Shown here piece after piece: positions 52,726 through 61,317 of a stretch of 64,000 bases of DNA. The DNA is taken from contig CBDFGJ010000001.1 of NCBI GenBank assembly GCA_965247035.1, positions 682,001 through 746,000 on the forward strand, read 5' to 3'. How positions within the stretch are numbered: the stretch's first letter is position 1; each line of letters opens with the position of its first letter. Below the pieces are notes generated by a model. It was not told the DNA's origin. It worked only from the letters and a program-made list of their open reading frames with translations, and made no database searches. The stretch comes from Azophilus sp965247035 (GTDB lineage: Bacteria; Pseudomonadota; Gammaproteobacteria; Pseudomonadales; Azotimanducaceae). The position numbers were made by a program, and so were the translations under genes.

Positions 52726-54717
52726 TTAACGGCCGCCCGGTCTACTGCGGCTGGACTGGATCTGAGCTAGCTCCTCGGCAAACCGCTTCTCTCCAGGGAG
52801 CAGCGCCATCGCTTTTTCATAGGCTTCCTCGACGGCGCTGGTTGGTGCCCTTAGCCAGTTCCGCGCCCGCGCAAGATCGCGCCAAGCCCACGCGTGACGG
52901 GTGGATGGCGCATCGAGTTGAATCACCCTCTCAAGAAGTGCTCTTGCTTCGGAGAGCAATCTACGGTCAGATGCCCTGTCTTTGTGCCGGTGGGCAGCTT
53001 GGGCCAACTGCATTTTTGTCTGCGCGAATTCATGCAATGCTCGGGGGTCTGATTGAATGGTGTCGCCCGCCCTCTCGAAGTACTCGTGCGCCCGGCGCTG
53101 GTTGTTCAGTCGCCGCGCTAGAATCGCGGCGTCCACGGCGTCTTGGCTTCGGGCGCTCAGGCGCAGTTCGTCAAGCAACTTGTTTGCTTTGTCGGTCTCG
53201 TAGGTGTCCAGCCAAAATTCAATCATTGTATTGGCCACATGGGGCAGGGTGTGGGTTGGTGACTGACGCCTGAATTCCAACCATGCGTTTTCGGCGCTAG
53301 GCAAATCCTGGCGTTTATGGCAGGAGCGAATGAGTTCCGCTGTCAGCACGGCGGAAACAGGATTGGCGTTCCACGACGAGACAAGCCGTCGGTGCGCCTC
53401 GTCATCATTGCCAAGGGCGCGAAGATGGGCGACGTCTCGCACCGCGGATAGGCTGGCGTATTCGGGATGGCTGGGTAGCGTTGCCAGAAAGTAAGTGCGC
53501 TCGGTATCGAATTCAAACCGAGGTGATGAAGATCCGTTGTCCTCCATCGCCCGGAAAACCTTGGCCAGGCCGGTTAATCGTCCTTCCGCCAGTTTCAACT
53601 CCTTGAAGAATTCGCCGATACGGCGATTACGCGCCGGTACGGCGGGTGGCTGGCCCTCGCGGGTAAGGTGATGGGGTTCGATGCCAGGCACCGGCCCGGG
53701 ATAGCTGGTTATTTCAATGCGGCCTGGGTAGAGATAGACCTTGATGGGCTCGGGCTGATCCTCGTCATAGCTTCGGTGGTACAGCGCATTGACGAGCGTT
53801 TCCCGCAGCGCCGGCAAGGGATAGCTGACCCAACCACGTACTTGGCTGTGGTCGCGTTGTTTTTGCAGGTGAGTCGCGGACAGGTTTTCCAAATAGTTCA
53901 GGCACTCGCGGAACTGATCTTGAAGGGGGCCGGAGAACGTGCGTTCTTCTAGGACATCGCCGGTCCGGTCAGCGGCGAACTGCACCACCTCGATTTCGGC
54001 CCCTCGGTACCACTGGGCGGGGTTGTTGGAAAAGAACAGTATGCCGATGTTCCGCGGCACCTCGTGTTGATTGACCGACACTGTGAGACGCATGGCTCTG
54101 TAGACCGAAGCGGCATCCGGTTCGTTCAGCAGACCGCTGCCCACATCGTGCAGGAACTCCCTGACCTTGGTTTCACGCAAGTCCTCAATCTGTGCGTTGG
54201 GGGCGCGTCGATCATCCCACGGCGTTTTCGCCGTCTGCTCAACCAAGCGGCGTTGCATGTCTCCACGCCCGCCGGCGTCTACGGTTTCCGCTCCGAGGCG
54301 AACCCAGTACTTAAGCTGTTTTTTCGGGCCGTCAGGCGCACGGTGCGGCCGCACCTCGCTTGCGGGTGCCCAAACCACTAGAATTTGCCGGCCGTGGATG
54401 GTCTCGGGGGACAATATGGGCTGAAACGTCGGCTCAAGCCGCTTGCATTGAGCGCGTATCCATTTCTGGGCGTCAGCGATTTCTACCGCCCTGAGCCCCG
54501 CCGGCGGCATTTCAGCCCTGCCGTCCTTTTCCGCCACGCCCACCACGATGTAGCCGCCGTTGAGATTGTGGTAATCGTTGGCGAACGCGCAGATGGTTTT
54601 CAGTACCTGAGGACCCGTGGTGTCAGGATTCCAAGACGCCTTGAATTCCACGCGTTCCGATTCGATGCGCCGGCAGTAGAGCAGATCTTCAAGATTGACG
54701 GATAGAATGCTGGACAT
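52726..54717 (-). CDS. AlbA_2/Schlafen-type ATP-binding protein with TPR-like C-terminus
   Basis: 663 residues from ATG 54717 (MSSILSVNLEDLLYCRRIES). N-terminal AlbA_2 domain: SERVEFKASWNP, CAFANDYHNLNGGYIVVGVA. Middle (about 200-370): a HATPase_c_4-type region, YPLPALRETLVNALYHRSYD and PGRIEITSYPGPVPGIEPHH. The C-terminal third is alpha-helical with TPR-like units (AENAWLEFRRQSPTHTLPHV; NQRRAHEYFERAGD; AVEEAYEKAMALLPGEKRFA). AlbA_2 proteins occur as putative transcription regulators and in some antiviral systems; role here is not fixed by the neighbours. Confidence 0.8.
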   Translation of the reverse strand: MSSILSVNLEDLLYCRRIESERVEFKASWNPDTTGPQVLKTICAFANDYHNLNGGYIVVGVAEKDGRAEMPPAGLRAVEIADAQKWIRAQCKRLEPTFQPILSPETIHGRQILVVWAPASEVRPHRAPDGPKKQLKYWVRLGAETVDAGGRGDMQRRLVEQTAKTPWDDRRAPNAQIEDLRETKVREFLHDVGSGLLNEPDAASVYRAMRLTVSVNQHEVPRNIGILFFSNNPAQWYRGAEIEVVQFAADRTGDVLEERTFSGPLQDQFRECLNYLENLSATHLQKQRDHSQVRGWVSYPLPALRETLVNALYHRSYDEDQPEPIKVYLYPGRIEITSYPGPVPGIEPHHLTREGQPPAVPARNRRIGEFFKELKLAEGRLTGLAKVFRAMEDNGSSSPRFEFDTERTYFLATLPSHPEYASLSAVRDVAHLRALGNDDEAHRRLVSSWNANPVSAVLTAELIRSCHKRQDLPSAENAWLEFRRQSPTHTLPHVANTMIEFWLDTYETDKANKLLDELRLSARSQDAVDAAILARRLNNQRRAHEYFERAGDTIQSDPRALHEFAQTKMQLAQAAHRHKDRASDRRLLSEARALLERVIQLDAPSTRHAWAWRDLARARNWLRAPTSAVEEAYEKAMALLPGEKRFAEELAQIQSSRSRPGGR

Positions 54718-55270
54718 GGGCTCGGTGTGCGGTTTCAAACAGACTCAATCGCAATCGGCGGGTAGCCGGTGGCTCATGCCGCCAATTGTACCTTAACCGG
54801 GCAACAAGCTAATGTGACGGCCCTTCACGACAGTAGCAAGCTGGCTCGCGGCGAGAGGGTCAAATCCAATTCAAGGGCGCATCGGGCGGTGTCAATGCGC
54901 ACGGTCTGAAAGCGGCCAATCGGATCGAGTTGATGGCCGCCTAGGGACGGGGCCGTCCGAATTCGCCCGAGACCGTAGGTTTCAGGGCCATGACCGGCGG
55001 AAACCCACTCAAAACGCTAACTCCTCGCCAAAGTCTTGGGAAACAAGCCGGAGTAAGCAGATTCAACTCAATTCGCACCAGTCTCAATGATCATGTTTTC
55101 CTCCAGCATAAGGCCGTCCTTGACGAAAAATGGCTGTCGTCAGGGCTCGGCTCATGGCTACGCATGAGATCAATGCCTCGATAGCCATGACCACCGAAAA
55201 TCGGGATGGATTCCATGGACAGTCGGTTGACACGCCTTACGATGGCGGTTGGTTTCGGGAGCGTTGCCGC
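54718..55270. other. Intergenic region with R2b
   Basis: Contains R2b (54906-55086), described separately. The remainder holds no supported gene. Confidence 0.5.
54906..55086 (+). mobile_element. Repeat R2b
   Basis: LKAANRIELMAA-stop (54906-54944) followed by the R2 flank (AAACCCACTCAAAACGC, GGAGTAAGCAGATTCAACTC, ending AATTCGCACCAGTCTCA). The transposase part is shorter than in R2a and R2c. Confidence 0.65.
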
Positions 55271-55948
55271 CTATTGCTGCGCTTTGAACGGCAGGCGGTG
55301 GCGGCCGCGCCGCATAAATCGTTGCAAGCCGCCGGTGCTGTACCAGAAAAGCAGTTGCGCGGCGACGATGATCGCGGCGAACAAAGGCAGCAGGCCGTAG
55401 CCCGTGCTGCCGACCTCAAAGTAGAACACCGCATTGTAGATTTTGCCGTTGGCGAGGTTTTCCGCCACCACGATGCCGATGTAGCCGCCCGCTTCCTCGA
55501 ACTGATGGCGCAGGGCCAATACGCCGGTTTGCTCTGGCGCCAAGGTGTGGTGCAGCACCGTTTGCGCTTCAAGGTCGGGAATGGATTGCACATCGTCCCA
55601 ATTGGCGAAGATGCCAAAACCTTGATGGTCAGCAACGATGCGGAAGTCGATGGGCATCTGCTTCATCATTTCGTGCAAATACTCAATGACGAAAAGACTG
55701 GAGCCGACTTCGGGCAGGTTTTCGCAGAATGCCACTGAACCTCGGCTTTCCGGTAGGTACAGCGTAAAGTGAGCCTGTAGAAAGCCCATGCGCAACAGGC
55801 ATGTGTCTTCCTCCGCCACCACCCCGCCATGGGCGTTCACCCACAGGGGGCAAGCTAGCAATGCGGCACCAGCGACCAGCGCTGAAGCGCGCGCACGCAC
55901 ACTCCCCCGCACCGATTTCCATTGGCGTGGCAATCTTCGCTCGGCCAT
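55271..55948 (-). CDS. Exported membrane-anchored protein of unknown function
   Basis: 225 residues from ATG 55948 (MAERRLPRQWKSVRG). A twin-basic N-terminus and ASALVAGAALLACPLWVNAH form a signal peptide. The mature part starts HGGVVAEEDTCLLRMGFLQA and includes CENLPEVGSSLFVIEYLHEM. A C-terminal helix (LLPLFAAIIVAAQLLFWYS) is followed by a basic cytoplasmic tail (RFMRRGRHRLP). His and Cys after the signal peptide could bind metal. Family not recognised. Confidence 0.7.
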   Translation of the reverse strand: MAERRLPRQWKSVRGSVRARASALVAGAALLACPLWVNAHGGVVAEEDTCLLRMGFLQAHFTLYLPESRGSVAFCENLPEVGSSLFVIEYLHEMMKQMPIDFRIVADHQGFGIFANWDDVQSIPDLEAQTVLHHTLAPEQTGVLALRHQFEEAGGYIGIVVAENLANGKIYNAVFYFEVGSTGYGLLPLFAAIIVAAQLLFWYSTGGLQRFMRRGRHRLPFKAQQ

Positions 55949-56095
55949 GTTGCCTGCAGTTGGCAAACTGAAGACAGCGTTCAAAACCGAATCCACGTGA
56001 CTTGCGTAGGCTGCACTTCGGCTTCAATCCGCTGTTCACAGACCACTTTGACCGCCGTACTCAGCCCATACCAACAACGCAAACCGCACTTCATC

Positions 56096-57001
56096 TCAGC
56101 CCGCCGCCACCGTCCCGGCCTTGAACCAGGCGTAGGCTAAAAGCCACAGCGCCAAGCAGCCGCAGATGACTTGCCCGCTCTGACCCAAGCGCCGAATGTC
56201 AAAGGACGAAGCCAGCAGGCCGCAACCGACGCCGGCGGCAAAGCCGGTGAAGTGGGCCAGCACATCGGTCCTTTCACCACCAACGCCAGTGTAGGCCAAC
56301 AGGGCGATGGCGGCGAACAGGGGTGCGAAGTTCTGACGCCATCCACGGCTGCCTGTGCGGGTGCGCCGCCACATGAAGGTGCCAGTCAAGCCCAAGGCGG
56401 CGAAGTTGGCGGTGGAGGCACCGAGGGAGGTGAATGTCTCGGCTTGCAGGTGGGCGTTGGCCAAATTGCCCAGAGAGCCGGCCAAGAGAACCAGCAGCCA
56501 ACCAAAGCCAATGCCTAAATACCGGCCGACGAAGATGCCGAAAACCGCGCCAAAGACCGAGTTGCCGACGATGTGGCCCAAGTCCGCGTGCAGGGTCAGT
56601 GCGGTGACGACGCGCCACCACTGCCCGTTCAGCACCAACCCAGCATCCATTAGGCCAATCTCGCGCCAATTCCAGCCGAATGTTGCCCAAGCCTCTAGGT
56701 TGGGTGGCAACCAAATCACGATGAGGAAGAGCAGGGCGCCAGCCCAGCCGCGATGGAAAACCTGAGCCTGCGGCGGCGGCAAGGCAGGGCGTTTGTTCTC
56801 CATCTCATAAGCGCGAAGGTGCGCTTCCGCGTTCTCCACTTCGTCAATGGGTGTTAGAAGCATCCACGCATGGTTGCCCCACCGAGTCCGATGCGGTATC
56901 TGCATGGCCGCCAGCACCAATGCGGCTTCAGTGATTCTGCGCCGGTTCAAGGCGGAGCGCACAACCAACCAATCTTCGCTGCGGCGGTCTTCATCGCTCA
57001 T
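56096..57001 (-). CDS. Rhomboid family intramembrane protease-like protein
   Basis: 301 residues from ATG 57001 (MSDEDRRSEDWLVVRS), with AGGAG upstream. A cytoplasmic N-domain (about 1-95) precedes six or seven helices. LTLHADLGHIVGNSVFGAVF is the HxxxN oxyanion segment. The Ser motif is LGASTANFAALGL, with Thr after Ser196 where most rhomboids have Gly. The helix-6 His is in AHFTGFAAGVGCGL. Probably active, though the Ser-Thr step is unusual. Confidence 0.83.
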   Translation of the reverse strand: MSDEDRRSEDWLVVRSALNRRRITEAALVLAAMQIPHRTRWGNHAWMLLTPIDEVENAEAHLRAYEMENKRPALPPPQAQVFHRGWAGALLFLIVIWLPPNLEAWATFGWNWREIGLMDAGLVLNGQWWRVVTALTLHADLGHIVGNSVFGAVFGIFVGRYLGIGFGWLLVLLAGSLGNLANAHLQAETFTSLGASTANFAALGLTGTFMWRRTRTGSRGWRQNFAPLFAAIALLAYTGVGGERTDVLAHFTGFAAGVGCGLLASSFDIRRLGQSGQVICGCLALWLLAYAWFKAGTVAAG

Positions 57002-57444
57002 GGCGCAAGCAGTTCTCCTGTTGGGCATCTCTCTGCCGGATGGCGCTTAGGCCAGTGCATTCGAGCGGCTAGCAAATCGATTGCGCGTTTGAGCAGTGGT
57101 GATGGCATGTTGCCTAACAGCTTGTTGGTTGCGCCAGCGTTCCTCGCCGTGGAAGTTCAGCGCCGCGGATTGATCGGACGGCTTTTGCTACAAAAGCCAC
57201 AGGGAATCAGCCGCCACCGATGCTCACTTGGTCCGGCTTTGGCGCAACTAGAGCCTTCAGCCGGGGAGCGCGAGCGGGCACCTCTCGCACAAAGACCTAT
57301 AGGATGCCAGTGAAAGGTCTGGAATGCACTTGTAGCGTCCTGTCCTCTTGATCGCGAAAAAAGGTGAAAACGAGTCTAATTCTTGCCCGCAGCCCGCCCC
57401 ACACCCTCTCGAAACAGAGGCCCGATCAGGCCCGGGCAGTTTAA
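57002..57444. other. Intergenic region upstream of the rhomboid gene
   Basis: About 440 bp without a supported gene. Ends at the TTAA that borders R1c. Confidence 0.4.
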
Positions 57445-57615
57445 GGAGCACCTAGATTTTTGCCTGTTTTCAGCGCCGCACGTCGGCGCGACCGGCTTGA
57501 AGCTGGCGTTGAGCCGCTGACTGACGGGCTCGTCCGCCCAGCCCGCCGGCGTTTCTCCCGCCTTGGTTGACGCGTTTTCCCTGCGCTTGTTGCGGCTGCG
57601 CGGCATCGGCGCGAT
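57445..57615. mobile_element. Repeat R1c (reverse orientation), one end visible
   Basis: GGAGCACCTAGATTTTTGCC after TTAA is the R1 right end; the following ~170 bp match the core of R1a and R1b read inverted. The opposite end could not be found; the match fades inside the 57470-57718 ORF. Confidence 0.65.
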
Positions 57616-57718
57616 GACGGAAGCGTATTGCGAACCGGGGAATTTGATGGCAGCACCAGCTAGACACCATCCAGCCGCCGCTGGCTTGGTCCATTTCGGT
57701 ATTGTCTAGTGCGCGCAT
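57470..57718 (-). CDS. Putative double-glycine-leader peptide (bacteriocin-like), fused to R1c
   Basis: 82 residues from ATG 57718, with GGAG 8 bases upstream. The first 15 residues, MRALDNTEMDQASGG, look like a bacteriocin-type leader ending in Gly-Gly. A short core follows (WMVSSWCCHQIPRFAIRFRH) with a vicinal Cys-Cys. From about residue 37 the sequence is Gln/Arg/Gly-rich and coincides with R1c, so the original C-terminus was probably replaced. No peptidase-ABC transporter or maturase is visible nearby. Confidence 0.45.
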   Translation of the reverse strand: MRALDNTEMDQASGGWMVSSWCCHQIPRFAIRFRHRADAAQPQQAQGKRVNQGGRNAGGLGGRARQSAAQRQLQAGRADVRR

Positions 57719-58025
57719 GGATTTCTCCGTGAGTAATTGGATGCTCAACATGGCCTTGGCGGACTTTGAGGTCAAGATTCCTGCCCACGCTTTCATTGCA
57801 TCTTCAGGTTGGAACGTTGCCCCGATGGCGGCTTGCGGCAATAGGCGGCCGCTTCGGTGGTTAGGGCACACAAAGGCCAATCCAAATTTCGGCGTTGGGC
57901 GACGGCGCTGCTCTTACAGCGCAAGCCGCTGTTAAGGGTATCATGTGGCCTCTGCGGGTCGCTTGGCTTTGGATCGCAGAAGACCAAGCCATTGTCAGCC
58001 GCCGGGAAACAATCCACTGCGCAAG
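57719..58025. other. Gap between the leader-peptide ORF and the MFS gene
   Basis: 307 bp between divergent genes with no further supported gene; must hold the MFS promoter. Confidence 0.4.
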
Positions 58026-59213
58026 ATGCGGCCACTGCACTACTACCTTCTCGGCACGGGATCCTGGTTTCTCGCGCTGGGTATCCAGAACGTCACATTT
58101 GCTTGGCTGGTGACCATGGTGCTGCGCGAGTCGCCGGAAATGGTGGGGGTGGCGCAAATGACGCTGCTGCTGCCCGGCACCCTGCTGATGTTGGCTGGCG
58201 GCGGCTTGGCTGACCGATACGGTGGGCGACGCATGGCTGTGATCGCTCAATCTGTGGCCACGTCCGCACCTGTCATCTTGCTTGGCTTGGTGGTGGCGGA
58301 AGCCATCAGCTTCGGCGGCATGTTGGTGTATGCGCTGGTCATGGGGACCGCCCAGGCATTCGTGACGCCGGCCCGGGATGGGCTGCTCAATCAAGTGGCG
58401 GATGGCCGAGTGCAGCGCACCGTCATGTTGGCCAGCGTAGCCCAATTCGGCATGCAGATACTTGGGTTTCTGATTGCTTCCCTAGCCGACGAGGTCGGCC
58501 CGGTGCTCATCCTTGCCTTGCAGGCGTTGGTGCTGGCTGCTGGCGTGTTCGGGTTTCGCGCCATCGACTTCAGATCCCCCGCCGTGGTCAAGGAGAGAAG
58601 CTCGCTGCTTGAATCCATCATTGAAGGCGCTAAAACCGTGTTGGGCCACAAGGTGATGCGCATGGTGGCGCTGCAGAACTTCATTATGGGGTTGTTTTTC
58701 ATGGGTTCCTACATCGTCACCTTGCCGCTTTTCGTGCGCGAGGTCTTTCAAGGCTCGGCGGCGGACCTTGGCCTGATGAACGCTTGCAACTCCATCGGCT
58801 TGGTTTTTACCATCCTACTGCTGTTGCGCATCGGTGATGTGGCGCGGCAGGGCCGGGCGTTGATTCTGGCCCAGGCCATTGGTGCCTTGGTGTTGGCGGT
58901 AGTGGCGATGGCGACTAGTTTCCCCATCTTCCTTGGCGTGCTTTTTGCTTGGGGGGCTTGCGGCGGGGTGGCCATAACCATGGCGCGCACCATCATGCAG
59001 GAGTTGGCGCCGCAAGATCAGCGTGGTCGAGTGATGGGCTTCCATGCATTTTCGTTCATGGGCGCTGGCCCTCTCGGTGCGCTTCTTAGCGGGTTCCTAG
59101 TGGAGCAACTAGGGGTGCGGGTAGCCTTGGTCTTTAGCGCAGCTTGCATGGTCGCCGGGATGTTGGTGGTAGTATTCCATTCCTCGGTTTGGCGGATACG
59201 GACCGGCAACTAA
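58026..59213 (+). CDS. MFS transporter
   Basis: 395 residues from ATG 58026 (MRPLHYYLLGTGSWFLALGI); the open frame extends upstream without a better start. About 12 helices. GGGLADRYGGRRMAVIAQSV is the MFS loop motif. MARTIMQELAPQDQRGRVMG resembles the enterobactin-exporter-like (MFS_3) group. HyuA starts 8 bp after its stop, so it may import the substrate of the HyuAB pair. Confidence 0.88.
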   Translation: MRPLHYYLLGTGSWFLALGIQNVTFAWLVTMVLRESPEMVGVAQMTLLLPGTLLMLAGGGLADRYGGRRMAVIAQSVATSAPVILLGLVVAEAISFGGMLVYALVMGTAQAFVTPARDGLLNQVADGRVQRTVMLASVAQFGMQILGFLIASLADEVGPVLILALQALVLAAGVFGFRAIDFRSPAVVKERSSLLESIIEGAKTVLGHKVMRMVALQNFIMGLFFMGSYIVTLPLFVREVFQGSAADLGLMNACNSIGLVFTILLLLRIGDVARQGRALILAQAIGALVLAVVAMATSFPIFLGVLFAWGACGGVAITMARTIMQELAPQDQRGRVMGFHAFSFMGAGPLGALLSGFLVEQLGVRVALVFSAACMVAGMLVVVFHSSVWRIRTGN

Positions 59214-59221
59214 GGATTGCA

Positions 59222-61317
59222 ATGGCAGGTGTCAGAATTGCCGCGGACATTGGCGGCACCTTCACCGATGTGGTTGCGCAAGACGATGAGGGAAGGCGCT
59301 GGTCAAAGAAAGTGCTGACCAGCTACGTCGATCCGGCAAATGCGGTGCTTGAAGGCTTGCGCATGGTGTTGCGCCTTGCTGACCGCACGCCCGGGGAAAT
59401 GACTCTTTTTCTGCACGGCACCACCCTGGCTACCAATGCGCTTATTGAACGGCGTGGGGCGGTGACCGCCCTGCTGACCACAGAAGGCCACCGGGACGCG
59501 GTGGAAATGGCCTTCGAGAACCGTTTTGAGCAATACGACATCAACATCGAACGGCCCTTGCCCCTAGTACCGCGCCACTTGCGCATACCGGTGCGGGAGC
59601 GCATCGCCGCAGACGGAGCGGTGCTCAGGCCGCTTGACGCAAGCTCCCTAGACCAAGCGGTGGAGGCTTTGGCGACGGCCGGGGTGGAAAGCGTCGCCAT
59701 TGGCTTTCTCCACGCCTACCGCAACGGGCGGCACGAGCAGCGAGCGGCGGATGCCGTGAGCAAGCGCCTTGCCGATGTCTCCATCACTCTATCTAGTGCG
59801 GTCTGCCCGGAAATCCGCGAATACGAACGCCTGTCCACCGCCTGCGCCAACGCATACGTGCAGCCGCTGATGGCAGCTTATCTGCATAGCTTGGAGCGGC
59901 AGTTGCGCGATTTAGGCGTCAACTGCCCCATACTGCTGATGACCTCCGGCGGCGGGCTGACGGACATTGGCACCGCCGCTCGCTACCCCATCCGTTTGGT
60001 GGAGTCCGGCCCAGCGGGGGGCGCTTTGCTGGCGCAGCGGATTGCCCGTGAATGCAGGTTTGAACGGGCGCTTTCGTTCGACATGGGCGGCACCACCGCC
60101 AAGATATGCCTGATCGACCAAGGTGAGGCGCTGCTCTCCCGCGCCTTTGAAGTGGACCGTGCCTATCGCTTCAAGAAAGGCTCCGGGCTGCCGGTACGCA
60201 TTCCCGTGATCGAGATGGTTGAAATTGGCGCTGGCGGCGGCTCCATCGCCGCTGTGGATAAACTGAACAGGATCACCGTCGGCCCTGCTAGCGCCGGTTC
60301 GGAGCCTGGCCCCGCTGCTTACGGACGCGGCGGCGATCTGCCCACCGTCACCGATGCGGATGCGCTGCTCGGCAAGCTGCAGCCCGCTTTCTTTGCCGGC
60401 GGCGACATGCCTTTGGACCTTGCAGCAAGTGCAAGATCGGTTCAGTCGAAGGTGTCTGACGCGCTAACCCTGAGCCCCACCGCCGGCGCCATTGGCATCA
60501 CCGAAGTCGTTGATGAAAACATGGCTACCGCCGCCCGCGCCCATGCGGTGGAGTGGGGTAAGGACGCCGGCGATCGAACCCTCATCGCCTACGGCGGCGC
60601 GGCACCTCTGCACGCCTGCCAGTTGGCGCGCAAGCTGAGGATTGACCGCATCCTCATTCCCAAGGATGCTGGGGTCGGCTCCGCCTTGGGCTTTTTGCTC
60701 GCCCCGGTCAGTTTTGAAGTGGTGCGCAGCCGCTACATGAAGCTTAGCGGCATCCGCATCGGGGAGATTCGCACCTTAATTGCCGAGATGCGAGCGGAAG
60801 CTCTGGCTGTGGTCCGCTCAGCCACCGAGGCCCCCTTGGTGGAGACCCACCGCGCCTACATGCGCTATGTGGGGCAGGGTTATGAAATCGCGGTCAACGC
60901 GCCGCTGATCACCGAAGAAATTGACTCCACGGCAGCGGCGGAGGCGCAATTCGTCGCTTCCCTTGGCGCTGCGTTCACCAGCACCTACCGGCTCTTTACG
61001 GCCGAGTCATTCCGGGCCAGGAAGTCGAAATCCTGAGTTGGACCCTAGCCCTTGCCACGGAGCCTGCGGACATTGAAGCCGTGCCCTGGCCTGAACGCCT
61101 GCGTGCGGCGGCGGCGGCAGGAGCCGTGGAGATCTTCGACCGTGCGCCGGATGAACCTTGCCAAGCCGCACTGCATCGGCGCGAGCTTCTTGCGCCGGGG
61201 GATTGGTTCAACGGCCCCGCCTTGGTTGTGGAGGCGCAGACCACCACGGTCGTCACCTCTGACTTCAGCGGCGTGGTGAATGCGCAAGGCCATTTGGTTT
61301 TGGTTTCCCATGGCTGA
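59222..61317 (+). pseudogene. Hydantoinase/oxoprolinase A subunit (HyuA), frameshifted near its C-terminus
   Basis: Starts ATG 59222 (MAGVRIAADIGGTFTDVVAQ). The first frame runs to a stop at 61036 (604 residues), with FDMGGTTAKICLI and GAGGGSIAAVDK. Just before the stop, coding continues in another frame from about 61009 (IPGQEVEILSWTLALATEPA) to 61317 (LVVEAQTTTVVTSDFSGVV). Removing two bases near 61007 (GAGTCATTCC) restores a 697-residue protein of normal length. The lost part is the C-terminal domain. HyuB overlaps its true stop by 8 bp. Confidence 0.87.
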
